DNA from: Sphingomicrobium clamense
Lineage (GTDB): Bacteria > Pseudomonadota > Alphaproteobacteria > Sphingomonadales > Sphingomonadaceae
DNA length: 64,000 bases
Direction of reading: 5' to 3'
Assembly: GCF_019264355.1 (NCBI RefSeq)
Contig: NZ_JAHVAH010000001.1
Location: 1,038,001-1,102,000, forward strand
Position numbers and translations under genes: made by a program. Shown in pieces: positions 33,768-43,021 of this stretch (within the stretch, counting starts at the first letter, position 1; the number at the start of each line of letters is the position of its first letter). The notes under the pieces are model-generated. The model did no database searches, was not told where the DNA came from, and was given only the letters and a program-made list of their open reading frames with translations.

Positions 33768-33799
33768 ATCATGACATAACTGACATTGATGTCAACAGT
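33768..33799. promoter_or_regulatory. Promoter/inverted-repeat region upstream of the thioesterase-dapB-nth genes
   Basis: TGACAT-TG-ATGTCA (33781-33794) is an inverted repeat with a 2-base centre, and related TGACA units occur on both sides. On the minus strand TTGACA (33797-33792... overlapping the repeat), 16 bases and CATGAT form a sigma70-like promoter. The repeat lies between -35 and -10, where a repressor would block transcription. Regulator unknown. Confidence 0.4.
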
Positions 33800-33818
33800 A
33801 TGACAGCGTTCCCGGTCT

Positions 33819-34082
33819 TCAGCGGCTGACCGGCGGATCCGATTTCAGCCCTGCCAGCGCGACGCCGGCAGCGGCGGCGGCAGCGACCGGCAGGATGATG
33901 ATCGTCTTGCCCGATGCGCCGGTTGCCGGAATGGCCAGCGCCTCGCGACACTTGCGCACGATGAGATCGGGCTGGCCGGTCAAATCATCGGGGCATTCGA
34001 ACTCGACGGTGTCGTCGCGCTCGTCGCCCGCCGCGGGGTCGGGAGCGATCGCCAGAAGGGAGAGGAAAATTTTGGTCCACAT
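33819..34082 (-). CDS. Small membrane-anchored protein of unknown function
   Basis: The 87-residue protein has a short hydrophobic N-terminus (MWTKIFLSLLAIAPDPAAG), an acidic middle with two cysteines (EFECPDDL and VRKCREAL), and a C-terminal hydrophobic helix after an IPATGASGK segment, ending in polar residues. The topology resembles a periplasmic peptide held by its C-terminus. No family is recognised. A longer start at 34166 has no support. It lies divergent from cobB. Confidence 0.55.
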   Translation of the reverse strand: MWTKIFLSLLAIAPDPAAGDERDDTVEFECPDDLTGQPDLIVRKCREALAIPATGASGKTIIILPVAAAAAAGVALAGLKSDPPVSR

Positions 34083-34186
34083 GTGAGACAACCCTTGGGT
34101 TGTGGGACCGAGCAAGGCGGGACTAACATCGTTACGCGCGGCGAACAACAGCTTGCGTTGCGGCATCTCGCAGGCGACAGGATGGC

Positions 34187-34888
34187 ATGGCCAGCGACAT
34201 CTCGAACATCGTCATTCTTACCGGCGCCGGGATCAGCGCGGAAAGCGGATTGGCGACGTTTCGCGGCCCCGAAGGGCTTTGGGAAGGGCACCGGGTCGAG
34301 GATGTCGCCACGCCCGAAGCCTTTTCGCGCGACCCTGCACTGGTCCAGCGATTTTACGACGCGCGACGGGCCAACTTGGCGACGGTCGAGCCCAATGCGG
34401 CGCACGAGGCGCTCGCGCGGCTCGACGCGGGATGGGACGGCGAGCTGCTGATCGTTACGCAGAATGTCGATGATCTTCACGAGCGGGCAGGGGCGAATCG
34501 CGTGCTTCACATGCATGGCGAGCTTAACAGCGCCTGGTGCCTTGAATGCGATACTCGCACCGCGAGCCCGGCGGCATTGCTTGAGGAGCCATCATGCCCC
34601 GAATGCGGCGAGGCTGCGTTGCGCCCCGACATCGTCTGGTTCGGCGAAATGCCCTACGGCATGGACGCGATCGAGCAGGCGTTGATGGACGCCGACCTGT
34701 TCGTGTCGATCGGGACGTCGGGTGCGGTCTACCCCGCCGCCGGCTTCGTCCAGACCGCGCGCTACCGCGGCGCGCGAACGCTCGAGCTCAACCTCGACCC
34801 CAGCCAGGGAAGCATCTTCTTCGACGAAAGCCGGATGGGGCCGGCCAGCGAGCTGGTGCCCGCTTGGGTCGACGAAGTCCTAGGCTGA
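34187..34888 (+). CDS. cobB: NAD-dependent protein deacylase (sirtuin, class III)
   Basis: The 233-residue sirtuin has the NAD motif TGAGISAESGLATFRGPEGLW, the TQNVDDLHERAG segment, the catalytic histidine in LHMHGEL and zinc cysteines CLEC/CPEC. The Y-x-x-R pattern in FYDARRANL marks class III members, which remove succinyl and malonyl groups. It overlaps era by 9 bp in convergent orientation. Confidence 0.94.
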   Translation: MASDISNIVILTGAGISAESGLATFRGPEGLWEGHRVEDVATPEAFSRDPALVQRFYDARRANLATVEPNAAHEALARLDAGWDGELLIVTQNVDDLHERAGANRVLHMHGELNSAWCLECDTRTASPAALLEEPSCPECGEAALRPDIVWFGEMPYGMDAIEQALMDADLFVSIGTSGAVYPAAGFVQTARYRGARTLELNLDPSQGSIFFDESRMGPASELVPAWVDEVLG

Positions 34889-35773
34889 CCAGTCGAGCCC
34901 GACTTCCTCGTAAATCTCGCGATCTTCGTCCCACTTGGGATCGACCTTCACGTGGAGGAAGAGATGGACACGGCGGCCGAGATGTTCCTCGATCTCCTTG
35001 CGCGCGGCCTCGCCAATCGACTTGAGTTTCTGCCCGCCCTTGCCCAGCACGATGCCCTTCTGGCTGTCGCGGGCGATGCGGATCTGCTGGTGGATCGAGG
35101 TCGAGCCGTCCTTGCGTTCTTCCCACTTCTCGGTGACCACTGCGCTCGCATATGGCAGTTCCTGGTGGAGCTGCGTGTAGAGTTGTTCGCGGGTCAGTTC
35201 GGCGGCGATCATGCGGTCTGTAGCGTCCGACAGCTGGTCCTCGGGGAAGTGCCACGGTCCTTCGGGCATCACGGCGGCGAGATGTTCCTTGAGGTCCATC
35301 ACGCTGTCGCCATTCTTGGCCGAAATCATGAAGACCTGCTCAGGATCAAGCGTCGTGGTCAGTTCCTGCGCGAGCGCCAGCAGCTCCGCCTTGTTGGCGA
35401 TATCGACTTTATTGAAGACGAGGATCTTGGGCTCCTTGCGGCCTTCCAGCCCCTCGACCAGCATCCGCGCCTTCTTGTTCATGCCAGTCGAGGCATCGAT
35501 CATCACGACGAGGCGATCGGCGTCTTCGGCGCCTTCCCAGGCGGCCTTCACCATCGCGCGGTCGAGCCGGCGGCCAGGCGCGAAGATGCCCGGCGTGTCG
35601 AGCAGCAGGATTTGCGCCTCGCCATGGATGGCGATCCCCATCAGGCGGGTGCGGGTGGTCTGCGCCTTGGGGCTGACGATCGCGACCTTCTGGCCGACCA
35701 GCGCATTGACGAGGGTCGACTTGCCCGCATTGGGCGCGCCGAGGATCGCGACGAGGCCGCAAGTCTTGGTCAT
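34880..35773 (-). CDS. era: GTPase Era
   Basis: The 297-residue Ras-like GTPase acts in 16S rRNA processing and 30S assembly. G motifs are clear: GAPNAGKST (G1), DTPGIFAPGRR (G3), NKVD (G4) and SAKNGDSV (G5), followed by a KH domain with ILGKGGQKLKSIG that binds the 3' end of 16S rRNA. The start overlaps the rnc stop as ATGA, giving the usual lepB-rnc-era order. Confidence 0.97.
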   Translation of the reverse strand: MTKTCGLVAILGAPNAGKSTLVNALVGQKVAIVSPKAQTTRTRLMGIAIHGEAQILLLDTPGIFAPGRRLDRAMVKAAWEGAEDADRLVVMIDASTGMNKKARMLVEGLEGRKEPKILVFNKVDIANKAELLALAQELTTTLDPEQVFMISAKNGDSVMDLKEHLAAVMPEGPWHFPEDQLSDATDRMIAAELTREQLYTQLHQELPYASAVVTEKWEERKDGSTSIHQQIRIARDSQKGIVLGKGGQKLKSIGEAARKEIEEHLGRRVHLFLHVKVDPKWDEDREIYEEVGLDWSA

Positions 35774-36438
35774 TTCAATTGTCCTAATAGTGTGGCGGCA
35801 GCGGCGCTTTCGGCTTCCTGCTTGGTGGTGCCTTCGCCTTCGGCCTCGCGATCACCCGCTAGGGTGACCCTGACGACGAAGGACGGGGCATGGTGGGGGC
35901 CCGAGCGGCTGACCAGTTCGTAGCGCGGGGTGCCGATCCGCATGGCCGCGGCCATTTCCTGCAGCGCATTCTTGGGGTGGACGGGAGCACTGCGCTGGGT
36001 CTCGAGCAGGTCCTTCCAGTGTGCGCGCACGAATGCGTCGCAGGTCGCGAGCCCCTCGGTGAGATAGAGCGCACCCAGAAGCGCTTCGACCACGTCGCCG
36101 ACGACATTGTCGGACAGTTCGGCGCGGGCCTCGCGCGCCTGCTTGGAGAGACGGATATGGTTAGGCAGACCGATCGCGCGCCCGACCTCGGCGCAGGTTT
36201 CGCGCGCGACAAGCGTGGACAGTCGGCGGTTCATCTTGCCCTCCGGCTCGCGCGGGAATCGCTCGTAGAGCCATTGGGCGACGATCAGCCCGAGGACGCG
36301 GTCGCCGAGAAATTCGAGCCGCTGGTAATTGGCATCGTCCTGGCGGCTGCCATGGGTCAGCGCGCGTTCGAACAAGGTCGGGTCTTCGATCGTGATGCCG
36401 AACAGGCTTTCGGCGAACTGCTTCGCGTCGCGATTCAT
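35770..36438 (-). CDS. rnc: Ribonuclease III
   Basis: The 222-residue endonuclease cleaves double-stranded RNA. The signature segment LEFLGDRVLGLIVA and the DVVEALLGALYL metal site are in the N-terminal nuclease domain, and the C-terminal double-stranded RNA-binding domain spans about 150-220. The start at 36438 lies 4 bases after the lepB stop. A much longer upstream frame runs back through lepB in another frame and is rejected. Confidence 0.96.
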   Translation of the reverse strand: MNRDAKQFAESLFGITIEDPTLFERALTHGSRQDDANYQRLEFLGDRVLGLIVAQWLYERFPREPEGKMNRRLSTLVARETCAEVGRAIGLPNHIRLSKQAREARAELSDNVVGDVVEALLGALYLTEGLATCDAFVRAHWKDLLETQRSAPVHPKNALQEMAAAMRIGTPRYELVSRSGPHHAPSFVVRVTLAGDREAEGEGTTKQEAESAAAATLLGQLK

Positions 36439-36442
36439 CGGG

Positions 36443-37285
36443 CTAGTAGCCCACGCCGATGCGGCTCCCGCGGAGCGAGGTGAACCAGGTCCAGGGCAGG
36501 AAATAATTGGCGCTGCCGTCGGTCGACCAGAAATTGAACATCGCCTTCCCGACGAGATTGTCGACTGGCACGAAGCCGACGCCGCCAAGGGCAGGACCGA
36601 AGCGGCTGTCGAGGCTGTCGTCGCGATTGTCGCCCATCACGAACACGAAGCCTTCGGGCACGGTGACAGGGCCGAACTCGTCCGCGGGCGGGACGAAGGT
36701 CTGGTCGATCGTGACGTAGGATGCGCCGCCCGGAAGCGTTTCGCGATAGGCCGGGTAGCGGCACAGGCGATTGCCGTCTGCGTCGGTCTCGATCCGCTGC
36801 TGCGCGGGCGGGATGACGCGGCAGACGCTGTTGGGCGACATGGGCAGCGCAAAATCGGCGAGCCGTTCGCGCTCGATGTTTTTGCCGTTGAGCACCAGCT
36901 GGCCGCCGCGGACTTCGATGCGGTCGCCCGGCAGGCCGATGACGCGTTTGACATAGTCCATGTCTTCCTTGCCCGGGGGGCGGAACACGACGATGTCGCC
37001 TCGCTCTGGCAGGCTCTCCATCACGCGGCCGTCGAAGCTGGGGATGCCGAAGGGAAAGCTGTATTTCGAATAGCCATAGGGCCACTTGGCGACGAACAGG
37101 TAATCGCCCACGAGCATGGTGGGCAGCATCGATCCCGACGGGATGACGAAGGGCGCGACGATGAAGCTGCGCAGGACCCAGGCGAAGACGGCGAGCCCGA
37201 GCAGGAACCGCCAGATCGAGCCCTTGGGCTTTTCCTTGGTCTCGACCTCCGGTTCGACCGGCGTTTCGTTCGTCGCTTCGTTCAT
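36443..37285 (-). CDS. lepB: Signal peptidase I
   Basis: The 280-residue membrane peptidase removes signal peptides from exported proteins. One N-terminal membrane helix (WRFLLGLAVFAWVLRSFIVA) precedes the catalytic serine Ser52 in PSGSMLPT, and the general-base lysine is Lys113 in DYVKRVIGLPGD. The box E segment GDNRDDSLDSR is present. Two cysteines (VCRV, LCRYP) lie in the periplasmic insert. It heads lepB-rnc-era. Confidence 0.96.
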   Translation of the reverse strand: MNEATNETPVEPEVETKEKPKGSIWRFLLGLAVFAWVLRSFIVAPFVIPSGSMLPTMLVGDYLFVAKWPYGYSKYSFPFGIPSFDGRVMESLPERGDIVVFRPPGKEDMDYVKRVIGLPGDRIEVRGGQLVLNGKNIERERLADFALPMSPNSVCRVIPPAQQRIETDADGNRLCRYPAYRETLPGGASYVTIDQTFVPPADEFGPVTVPEGFVFVMGDNRDDSLDSRFGPALGGVGFVPVDNLVGKAMFNFWSTDGSANYFLPWTWFTSLRGSRIGVGY

Positions 37286-37363
37286 TCGAGGCGCTTTCGG
37301 GCAGGGGGCGCGCAAGGTCAAGCGGGGATGGCAATTGCGGCCTGCAAGGCTAAGAGGGGGGCG

Positions 37364-38890
37364 ATGAGCGATTCACCCAAAGCCAAAGCCGATTCCGACG
37401 CCGCGTGGAGCGCGATCGAGGATTTCGATTCACCGCCGATCGAGGCGCTGTTTGCTGCCGAACCCGACCGGGTCGAGAAGCTGGTGACCGACGTCGCCGG
37501 CATTCGTTTCGACTGGTCCAAGACGCATCTCGACAAGGACCTGGTCGACCTGTTCGTGGCGCTCGCGGATGCGCAGGGCCTGAAGGAAAAGCGCCGCGCC
37601 CTGTTCGCGGGCGAGGTGGTCAACGCATCGGAGGGACGCAGCGCCACCCATGTCGCCGAACGCGGCGAGGGCGCGCCCGAGGATAACGACCTCGCCAAGG
37701 CATTTCGCGGCCGCATGCGCAGCCTGATCGACGCGATCGAGGCCGAGGCGTTCGGAGAAATCGACGCGGTACTGCACATCGGCATCGGCGGATCGGCGCT
37801 GGGGCCGGCATTGATCGTCGACGCGCTGGGGCGTGGCGGGACGCGGCTCGACCTGCGCACGGTCGCCAACATCGACGGCGAGGCGATGGACGAGGCGCTC
37901 ATCGGTCTCGATCCGGGTACCACGCTGATCGTCGCGGTCTCGAAAACGTTTTCGACCACCGAGACGCTGTCCAATCTCGAAAGCGCGCTCGACTGGCTCG
38001 ACGGGGCGGGAATCGAGGATCCGATGGCGCAGGTCATCGCGGTGACCGCCAACCCGGACAAGGCGATCGGGTTCGGCATCGACGAGACGCGCATCCTGCC
38101 TTTCTCGGAAAATGTCGGCGGACGCTATTCGCTCTGGTCGTCGGTGGGCGTGTCGATCGCGCTGGCGCTGGGATGGGATGCCTACGAAGCGCTGCTCGAA
38201 GGCGCGGCCGAGATGGACCGGCATTTCAAGCTCGCGCCGCTGCACGAAAATGCGCCGGTGCTCGCCGCGTTCAGCGACCTCTATTACGCGCAGAACCGAG
38301 GCGCGGAGACGCGCGCGCTGTTCGCCTATGACGAGCGGTTGCGGCTGCTCGTGCCCTACCTCCAGCAGCTTGTGATGGAGAGCAATGGCAAGAGCGTGAC
38401 TGCCGAAGGGCAGCCGCTCCAGCGCAATACCAGCGCGGTCCTGTGGGGCGGGGTCGGGACCGATGCGCAGCATGCCGTGTTCCAGCTGCTCCACCAGGGC
38501 AGCCATCTCGTCCCGCTCGAATTCGTCGCGGTGACCGAGAATGAGGACAGCCAGGACCCGCGCCAGCATCGCCAGCTTCTGCTCAATGCCTTCGCGCAAG
38601 GCGCGGCGTTGATGACCGGGCGCGATCATGACGATCCGGCGCGCGCCTATCCGGGCGACCGTCCTTCGGCGACCGTGCTGCTCGACCGGCTCGATGCCCG
38701 GACCCTCGGCGCGCTGATCGCCTTTTACGAGCATCGCACCTTCGTCGAGGCGGCGCTCCTCGGCATCAATCCATTCGACCAGTTCGGGGTCGAGCTGGGC
38801 AAGGAAATGGCGCGCGCGGTCGACGATCCCGAAGCGCGCGGCGAGTTCGACGCATCGACCCGGGCGCTGATCGAGAAGGCCGAGCTATGA
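37364..38890 (+). CDS. pgi: Glucose-6-phosphate isomerase
   Basis: The 508-residue isomerase has the signature FSENVGGRYSLWSSVG, HIGIGGSALGPALI, VSKTFSTTETLSN and the C-terminal GINPFDQFGVELGK. It interconverts glucose-6-P and fructose-6-P, the latter being the substrate of GlmS. The start at 37364 follows AGAGGGGGG. The stop overlaps the gor start as ATGA, beginning a chain of four coupled genes. Confidence 0.96.
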   Translation: MSDSPKAKADSDAAWSAIEDFDSPPIEALFAAEPDRVEKLVTDVAGIRFDWSKTHLDKDLVDLFVALADAQGLKEKRRALFAGEVVNASEGRSATHVAERGEGAPEDNDLAKAFRGRMRSLIDAIEAEAFGEIDAVLHIGIGGSALGPALIVDALGRGGTRLDLRTVANIDGEAMDEALIGLDPGTTLIVAVSKTFSTTETLSNLESALDWLDGAGIEDPMAQVIAVTANPDKAIGFGIDETRILPFSENVGGRYSLWSSVGVSIALALGWDAYEALLEGAAEMDRHFKLAPLHENAPVLAAFSDLYYAQNRGAETRALFAYDERLRLLVPYLQQLVMESNGKSVTAEGQPLQRNTSAVLWGGVGTDAQHAVFQLLHQGSHLVPLEFVAVTENEDSQDPRQHRQLLLNAFAQGAALMTGRDHDDPARAYPGDRPSATVLLDRLDARTLGALIAFYEHRTFVEAALLGINPFDQFGVELGKEMARAVDDPEARGEFDASTRALIEKAEL

Positions 38891-40224
38891 GCTACGATCT
38901 GGTCGTCATCGGTGCCGGTTCAGGCGGCGTCCGCGCGGCGCGGATTGCCGCAGGGCACGGCGCGAAGGTCGCCATCGTCGAGGAATTTCGCGTCGGCGGC
39001 ACTTGCGTCATTCGCGGCTGCGTGCCCAAGAAATTGCTGATCTACGGCGCACACTTTGCCGAGGATATCGAGGACGCGGCGCGCTTTGGCTGGGATATTC
39101 CCGAGCGCAAGTTCCACTGGGAAACACTGCGCGACAATGTTCTTGCCGAGGTCGATCGGCTCGAGGGTCTTTATCGCCAGACGCTCGCCAACAACGACGT
39201 CGACATTTTCGAGGCGAGGGGCGTCCTGAAGGGCGATGGCAAGGTCGAGCTGTCCACCGGCGAGACGATCGAGGGGAAGAAGATCCTCATCGCGGTCGGC
39301 GCGCGGCCGAACATGCCCGAGATCGAGGGCATCGAACACGCCATCAGCTCGAACGAAGTCTTCCACCTCGAAAAGCTGCCCAAGCGCGTCGCGATTGCGG
39401 GCGGGGGCTATATCGCCAACGAGTTTGCCGGCATTTTCAACGAGCTCGGCGCGCGCGTGTGCATCATCAACCGCTCGGACCAGATTTTGCGCGGTTATGA
39501 CGAGCAAGTGCGTGATCGGCTGCTCCAGCTCTCGCTCACCAAGGGCATCGTTTTCCATTTCAACACGACCTTCGAAAGAATTGAGAAGCAGGAAGACGGC
39601 TCGCTCAAGCTCATCATGAATGGCGCCGATGACATGGTCGTCGACCAGCTGCTGTTCGCGACGGGTCGCAAGCCCAACATCGAGGGGCTGGGGCTTGAAG
39701 ACGCCGGCGTCGAGATCGAGGACGGTGCAATCAAGGTCGACGACTATTCGAAGACCAGCGCCGACAATGTCTGGGCCGTGGGCGACGTCACCGACCGTAT
39801 CCAGCTGACCCCGGTCGCGATCCGCGAGGGGCATGCCTTCGCCGACACCGAGTTTGGCGGCATGGACCGCAAGGCCAGCCACGACTGCGTGCCCAACGCG
39901 GTCTTTTCGCACCCGCCCATCGCGGCCGTCGGCCTGACCGAAAGCCAGGCGCGTCAGAAGTTCGGCAACGAGGTGAAGACCTACACGTCCGACTTCCGCG
40001 CGATGAAAAACGTGCTGGCCGACCGTAACGAACGCTCGCTCTACAAGCTGGTCGTCAACCCGCTCAACGACAAGGTGGTCGGAATCCACATGATCGGACC
40101 CGAGGCGCCCGAAATCCTGCAGGCCGCAGCCATAGCGGTGAAGGCGGGGCTCACCAAAGCGCAGTTCGACGACACGGTCGCGCTGCACCCGACCATGGCC
40201 GAAGAACTGGTGTTGATGCGCTGA
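38887..40224 (+). CDS. gor: Glutathione-disulfide reductase
   Basis: The 445-residue flavoprotein has the FAD motif IGAGSGGVRAARIA, the redox disulfide in GGTCVIRGCVPKK, the NAD(P) motif IAGGGYIANEFAG with Arg nearby, and the dimer-interface ALHPTMAEELV histidine. It keeps glutathione reduced with NADPH. gshB elsewhere in the window completes the glutathione theme. It overlaps the next gene as TGATG. Confidence 0.95.
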   Translation: MSYDLVVIGAGSGGVRAARIAAGHGAKVAIVEEFRVGGTCVIRGCVPKKLLIYGAHFAEDIEDAARFGWDIPERKFHWETLRDNVLAEVDRLEGLYRQTLANNDVDIFEARGVLKGDGKVELSTGETIEGKKILIAVGARPNMPEIEGIEHAISSNEVFHLEKLPKRVAIAGGGYIANEFAGIFNELGARVCIINRSDQILRGYDEQVRDRLLQLSLTKGIVFHFNTTFERIEKQEDGSLKLIMNGADDMVVDQLLFATGRKPNIEGLGLEDAGVEIEDGAIKVDDYSKTSADNVWAVGDVTDRIQLTPVAIREGHAFADTEFGGMDRKASHDCVPNAVFSHPPIAAVGLTESQARQKFGNEVKTYTSDFRAMKNVLADRNERSLYKLVVNPLNDKVVGIHMIGPEAPEILQAAAIAVKAGLTKAQFDDTVALHPTMAEELVLMR

Positions 40225-41810
40225 TGCCCAAGGCAGTCATTATCGGCGGCGGGCATAACGGCCTCGTCTGCTCCTACTACCTCGCCAAGAAAGGCTTCGA
40301 CGTCACCGTCTACGAAGCCGCGGGCACGGTCGGGGGCGCGGCGGTCACCGACGAGTTTTCGCCCGGATTTCGCAACAGCGCCGCGAGCTACACGGTCAGC
40401 CTGCTCAATCCCAAGGTCATCGCCGATATGCAGCTCCAGGCCCATGGGCTGGAGGTGGTGCTACGCAAGATCGATAATTTCCTCCCCGGAAAGGGGCATG
40501 ACTATCTGCTGGCGGGACGTGACGGGCTGACCCGGTCGGAGCTGGTGCGTCACTGCGCTGCCGATGGTCCGGCCTACGACCGCTACGTCGCCGATCTGGA
40601 AGGCATCGTCGCGCTCATCCGCAAATGGTTGCTGCGAAGCCCGGTGGAGGCAGGCGCGGGGCTTCGGGGGCTGCCCAAGCTGCTGTCGTTGGGCAAGGAT
40701 TTGGTCGGGCTCTCTACCAACGAGATCGCGAAGCTCCATCGCTTCGCGACGCGCAGCGCGGGCGACATTCTCGACGAATATTTCGAAGGGGAAATGGCCA
40801 AGGCGCTGTTCGGCTTCGACGGCATCGTCGGCAATTTCGCCTCGCCCTACCAGCAGGGCACGGCTTACGTGCTGCTCCACCATTTATTCGGCGAGGTGAA
40901 CGGCGTCGAAGGGGCATGGGGCCATGCCATCGGCGGGATGGGCGCGATCACGCGGGCGATGGCCAAGGCGGCGCGCGGCGCGGGCGTGGACATCGTCCTC
41001 AATAGCAAGGTCGAGGAAGTCATCGTCGATCGCGGCCGCGCGACCGGCGTGGTCGTCGGCGGCAAAGGCGTTCACGCCGACACCGTCGTCGCGGGGGTCA
41101 ATCCAAAGCTATTGTTCGACCAGCTCGTGCCCGAAGGTGCGGTCGAAAGGCGGGTCGAGCGGCATTTCGCCAACTGGTCGTGCGAAAGCGCGACTTTCCG
41201 CATGAACGTCGCGCTGTCGCGCTTGCCCAATTTCACCGCCATCCCGGGACGGGGCGATCACCTGACCGCGGGCATCATCATCGCGCCGAGCCTCGACTAT
41301 ATGGACCGCGCCTATGCGAGCGCGTCGCTCGACGGCTGGTCGAGCGAGCCGGTGGTCGAGATGCTGGTGCCCTCGACGCTCGATCCGACGCTGGCGCCCA
41401 AAGGCAAGCATGTCGCCAGCCTGTTCTGCCAGCATTTCCGCTACAAGCTTCCAAATGGCCGATCCTGGGACGACCTGCGCGAGCAGGCGGCCGACCATGT
41501 CATCGCGACGGTCGACGCCTATGCGCCGGGCTTTGCCGAGAGCGTCATCGACCGCCAGATCCATTCGCCACTCGATCTCGAACGGCGCTTCGGGCTGGTC
41601 GGCGGCGATATTTTCCATGGCAAGATGGGGCTCGACCAGCTCTTCTCGGCACGGCCGATGATCGGTGCCGCCGATTATCGCATGCCGCTCGACGGGCTCT
41701 ATCTGTGCGGGTCGGGCGCGCATCCGGGGGGCGGGATAACCGGCGCGCCCGGGCATAATGCAGCGCGGGCGGTCATTGCCGACAAACGCAAGCTGGGGAA
41801 AGTGGCATGA
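40224..41810 (+). CDS. Phytoene dehydrogenase-like (PYROXD2-type) FAD oxidoreductase
   Basis: The 528-residue flavoprotein has an N-terminal GxGxxG motif, VIIGGGHNGLVCSYYLAKKG, and the C-terminal LYLCGSGAHPGGGITGAPGHNAAR typical of the CrtI/PYROXD2 superfamily. The substrate cannot be assigned. No carotenoid cluster genes are nearby. It is translationally coupled to gor (TGATG) and to the CaiB gene (ATGA). Confidence 0.88.
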   Translation: MPKAVIIGGGHNGLVCSYYLAKKGFDVTVYEAAGTVGGAAVTDEFSPGFRNSAASYTVSLLNPKVIADMQLQAHGLEVVLRKIDNFLPGKGHDYLLAGRDGLTRSELVRHCAADGPAYDRYVADLEGIVALIRKWLLRSPVEAGAGLRGLPKLLSLGKDLVGLSTNEIAKLHRFATRSAGDILDEYFEGEMAKALFGFDGIVGNFASPYQQGTAYVLLHHLFGEVNGVEGAWGHAIGGMGAITRAMAKAARGAGVDIVLNSKVEEVIVDRGRATGVVVGGKGVHADTVVAGVNPKLLFDQLVPEGAVERRVERHFANWSCESATFRMNVALSRLPNFTAIPGRGDHLTAGIIIAPSLDYMDRAYASASLDGWSSEPVVEMLVPSTLDPTLAPKGKHVASLFCQHFRYKLPNGRSWDDLREQAADHVIATVDAYAPGFAESVIDRQIHSPLDLERRFGLVGGDIFHGKMGLDQLFSARPMIGAADYRMPLDGLYLCGSGAHPGGGITGAPGHNAARAVIADKRKLGKVA

Positions 41811-43021
41811 GCGCGCAGCCGTTGAAGGGCCTGAAAGTGCTCGACCTCTCGCGCGTGCTGGCGGGGCCGTGGTGCACGCAGCTGCTCGCCGACATGGGCG
41901 CCGAGGTGATCAAGATCGAGCAGCCGGGCGCGGGCGACGATACGCGGCACTGGGGGCCCCCCTGGCATGAGCATGGGGACGAGCGGGTCGCGGCCTACTT
42001 CCTTGCCGCCAACCGCGGGAAGAAGAGTGTGGCGCTCGATTTTTCTAGCGAGGAAGGCGCCGACATCGTGCGCCGGATGGCCGCCGAGGCCGACGTACTG
42101 GTCGAGAATTTCCGGGTTGGCGGGCTGGAAAAATACGGGCTGGACGCGGCGAGCCTGCGCAACGCCAATCCGCGCCTGATCTACGCTTCGGTGACGGGGT
42201 TCGGACAGGATGGGCCGTACGCCAGCCGTGCGGGCTACGACTATATCATCCAGGCGATGGGCGGGATGATGAGCGTAACCGGCCTGCCCGACGGCGAGCC
42301 GGGCGGTGGGCCATTGAAGGTCGGGGTCGCGATCGCCGACATCTTCACCGGCATGTACACGGCCAGCACGATCCTCGCCGCGCTGCACGAGCGTGAGCGG
42401 ACAGACGAGGGTGCTCATGTCGACATGGCGCTGTTCGACACACAGCTTGCGGTGCTCGCGAACCAGGCGTCGAACGCAATGGTGTCGGGCCGCGACCCGC
42501 AGCGGCTGGGCAACGGTCACCCAAACATCGTGCCTTACCAGCCCTTCACCGCGAGCGACCAGCCGTTGGTGATTGCGGTCGGCAACGACCGACAGTTCGC
42601 CAAGCTTGCCGCTTTATGCGGCCACCCCGAATGGGCCGAGGACGAGCGGTTCGCGACCAATGCGGCGCGCGTCGCCAATCGGGACGCGATCGTCGCCAAG
42701 GTGGGGGCGGTGATTGCCGACCAACCGGCTGCATACTGGCTTGAGAAGCTGCTCGAGGCAGGCATCCCCGCCGGGCCGATCAACAAGATCACGCAGGCGC
42801 TGGACGATCCGCAGGCAACGCATCGCGGTGCCAAGCAGAAGCGTGGGGCAGGGGCGTTGGGTCCGGTGCCGATGGTCGGCTCGCCGATCCGTCTTGACGG
42901 CGTGCGCGCCGACGCCGACCTCGCGCCGCCCGCGCTTGGCGAGCATAGCGACGAGGTCTTGTCTGACTGGCTCGATGCGAATGCGCTTGCCGCGCTTCGC
43001 GACAAGGACGTCGTCGGCTAG
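41807..43021 (+). CDS. CaiB/BaiF family CoA-transferase
   Basis: The 404-residue class III CoA-transferase has the N-terminal LDLSRVLAGPWCTQLLADMGAEVIKIE, RGKKSVALD, and the catalytic aspartate in GAHVDMALFD. It moves CoA between carboxylates such as succinate and a second acid, which is not identifiable here. It ends the pgi-gor-oxidoreductase-caiB chain. Its stop overlaps the convergent XpaC-like gene by 4 bases. Confidence 0.9.
   Translation: MSAQPLKGLKVLDLSRVLAGPWCTQLLADMGAEVIKIEQPGAGDDTRHWGPPWHEHGDERVAAYFLAANRGKKSVALDFSSEEGADIVRRMAAEADVLVENFRVGGLEKYGLDAASLRNANPRLIYASVTGFGQDGPYASRAGYDYIIQAMGGMMSVTGLPDGEPGGGPLKVGVAIADIFTGMYTASTILAALHERERTDEGAHVDMALFDTQLAVLANQASNAMVSGRDPQRLGNGHPNIVPYQPFTASDQPLVIAVGNDRQFAKLAALCGHPEWAEDERFATNAARVANRDAIVAKVGAVIADQPAAYWLEKLLEAGIPAGPINKITQALDDPQATHRGAKQKRGAGALGPVPMVGSPIRLDGVRADADLAPPALGEHSDEVLSDWLDANALAALRDKDVVG

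Noticed and set aside
36329-37363. 345-residue N-terminal extension of pgi
   Set aside because: The extension is antisense to lepB and rnc; the pgi family start and a strong ribosome site are at 37364.
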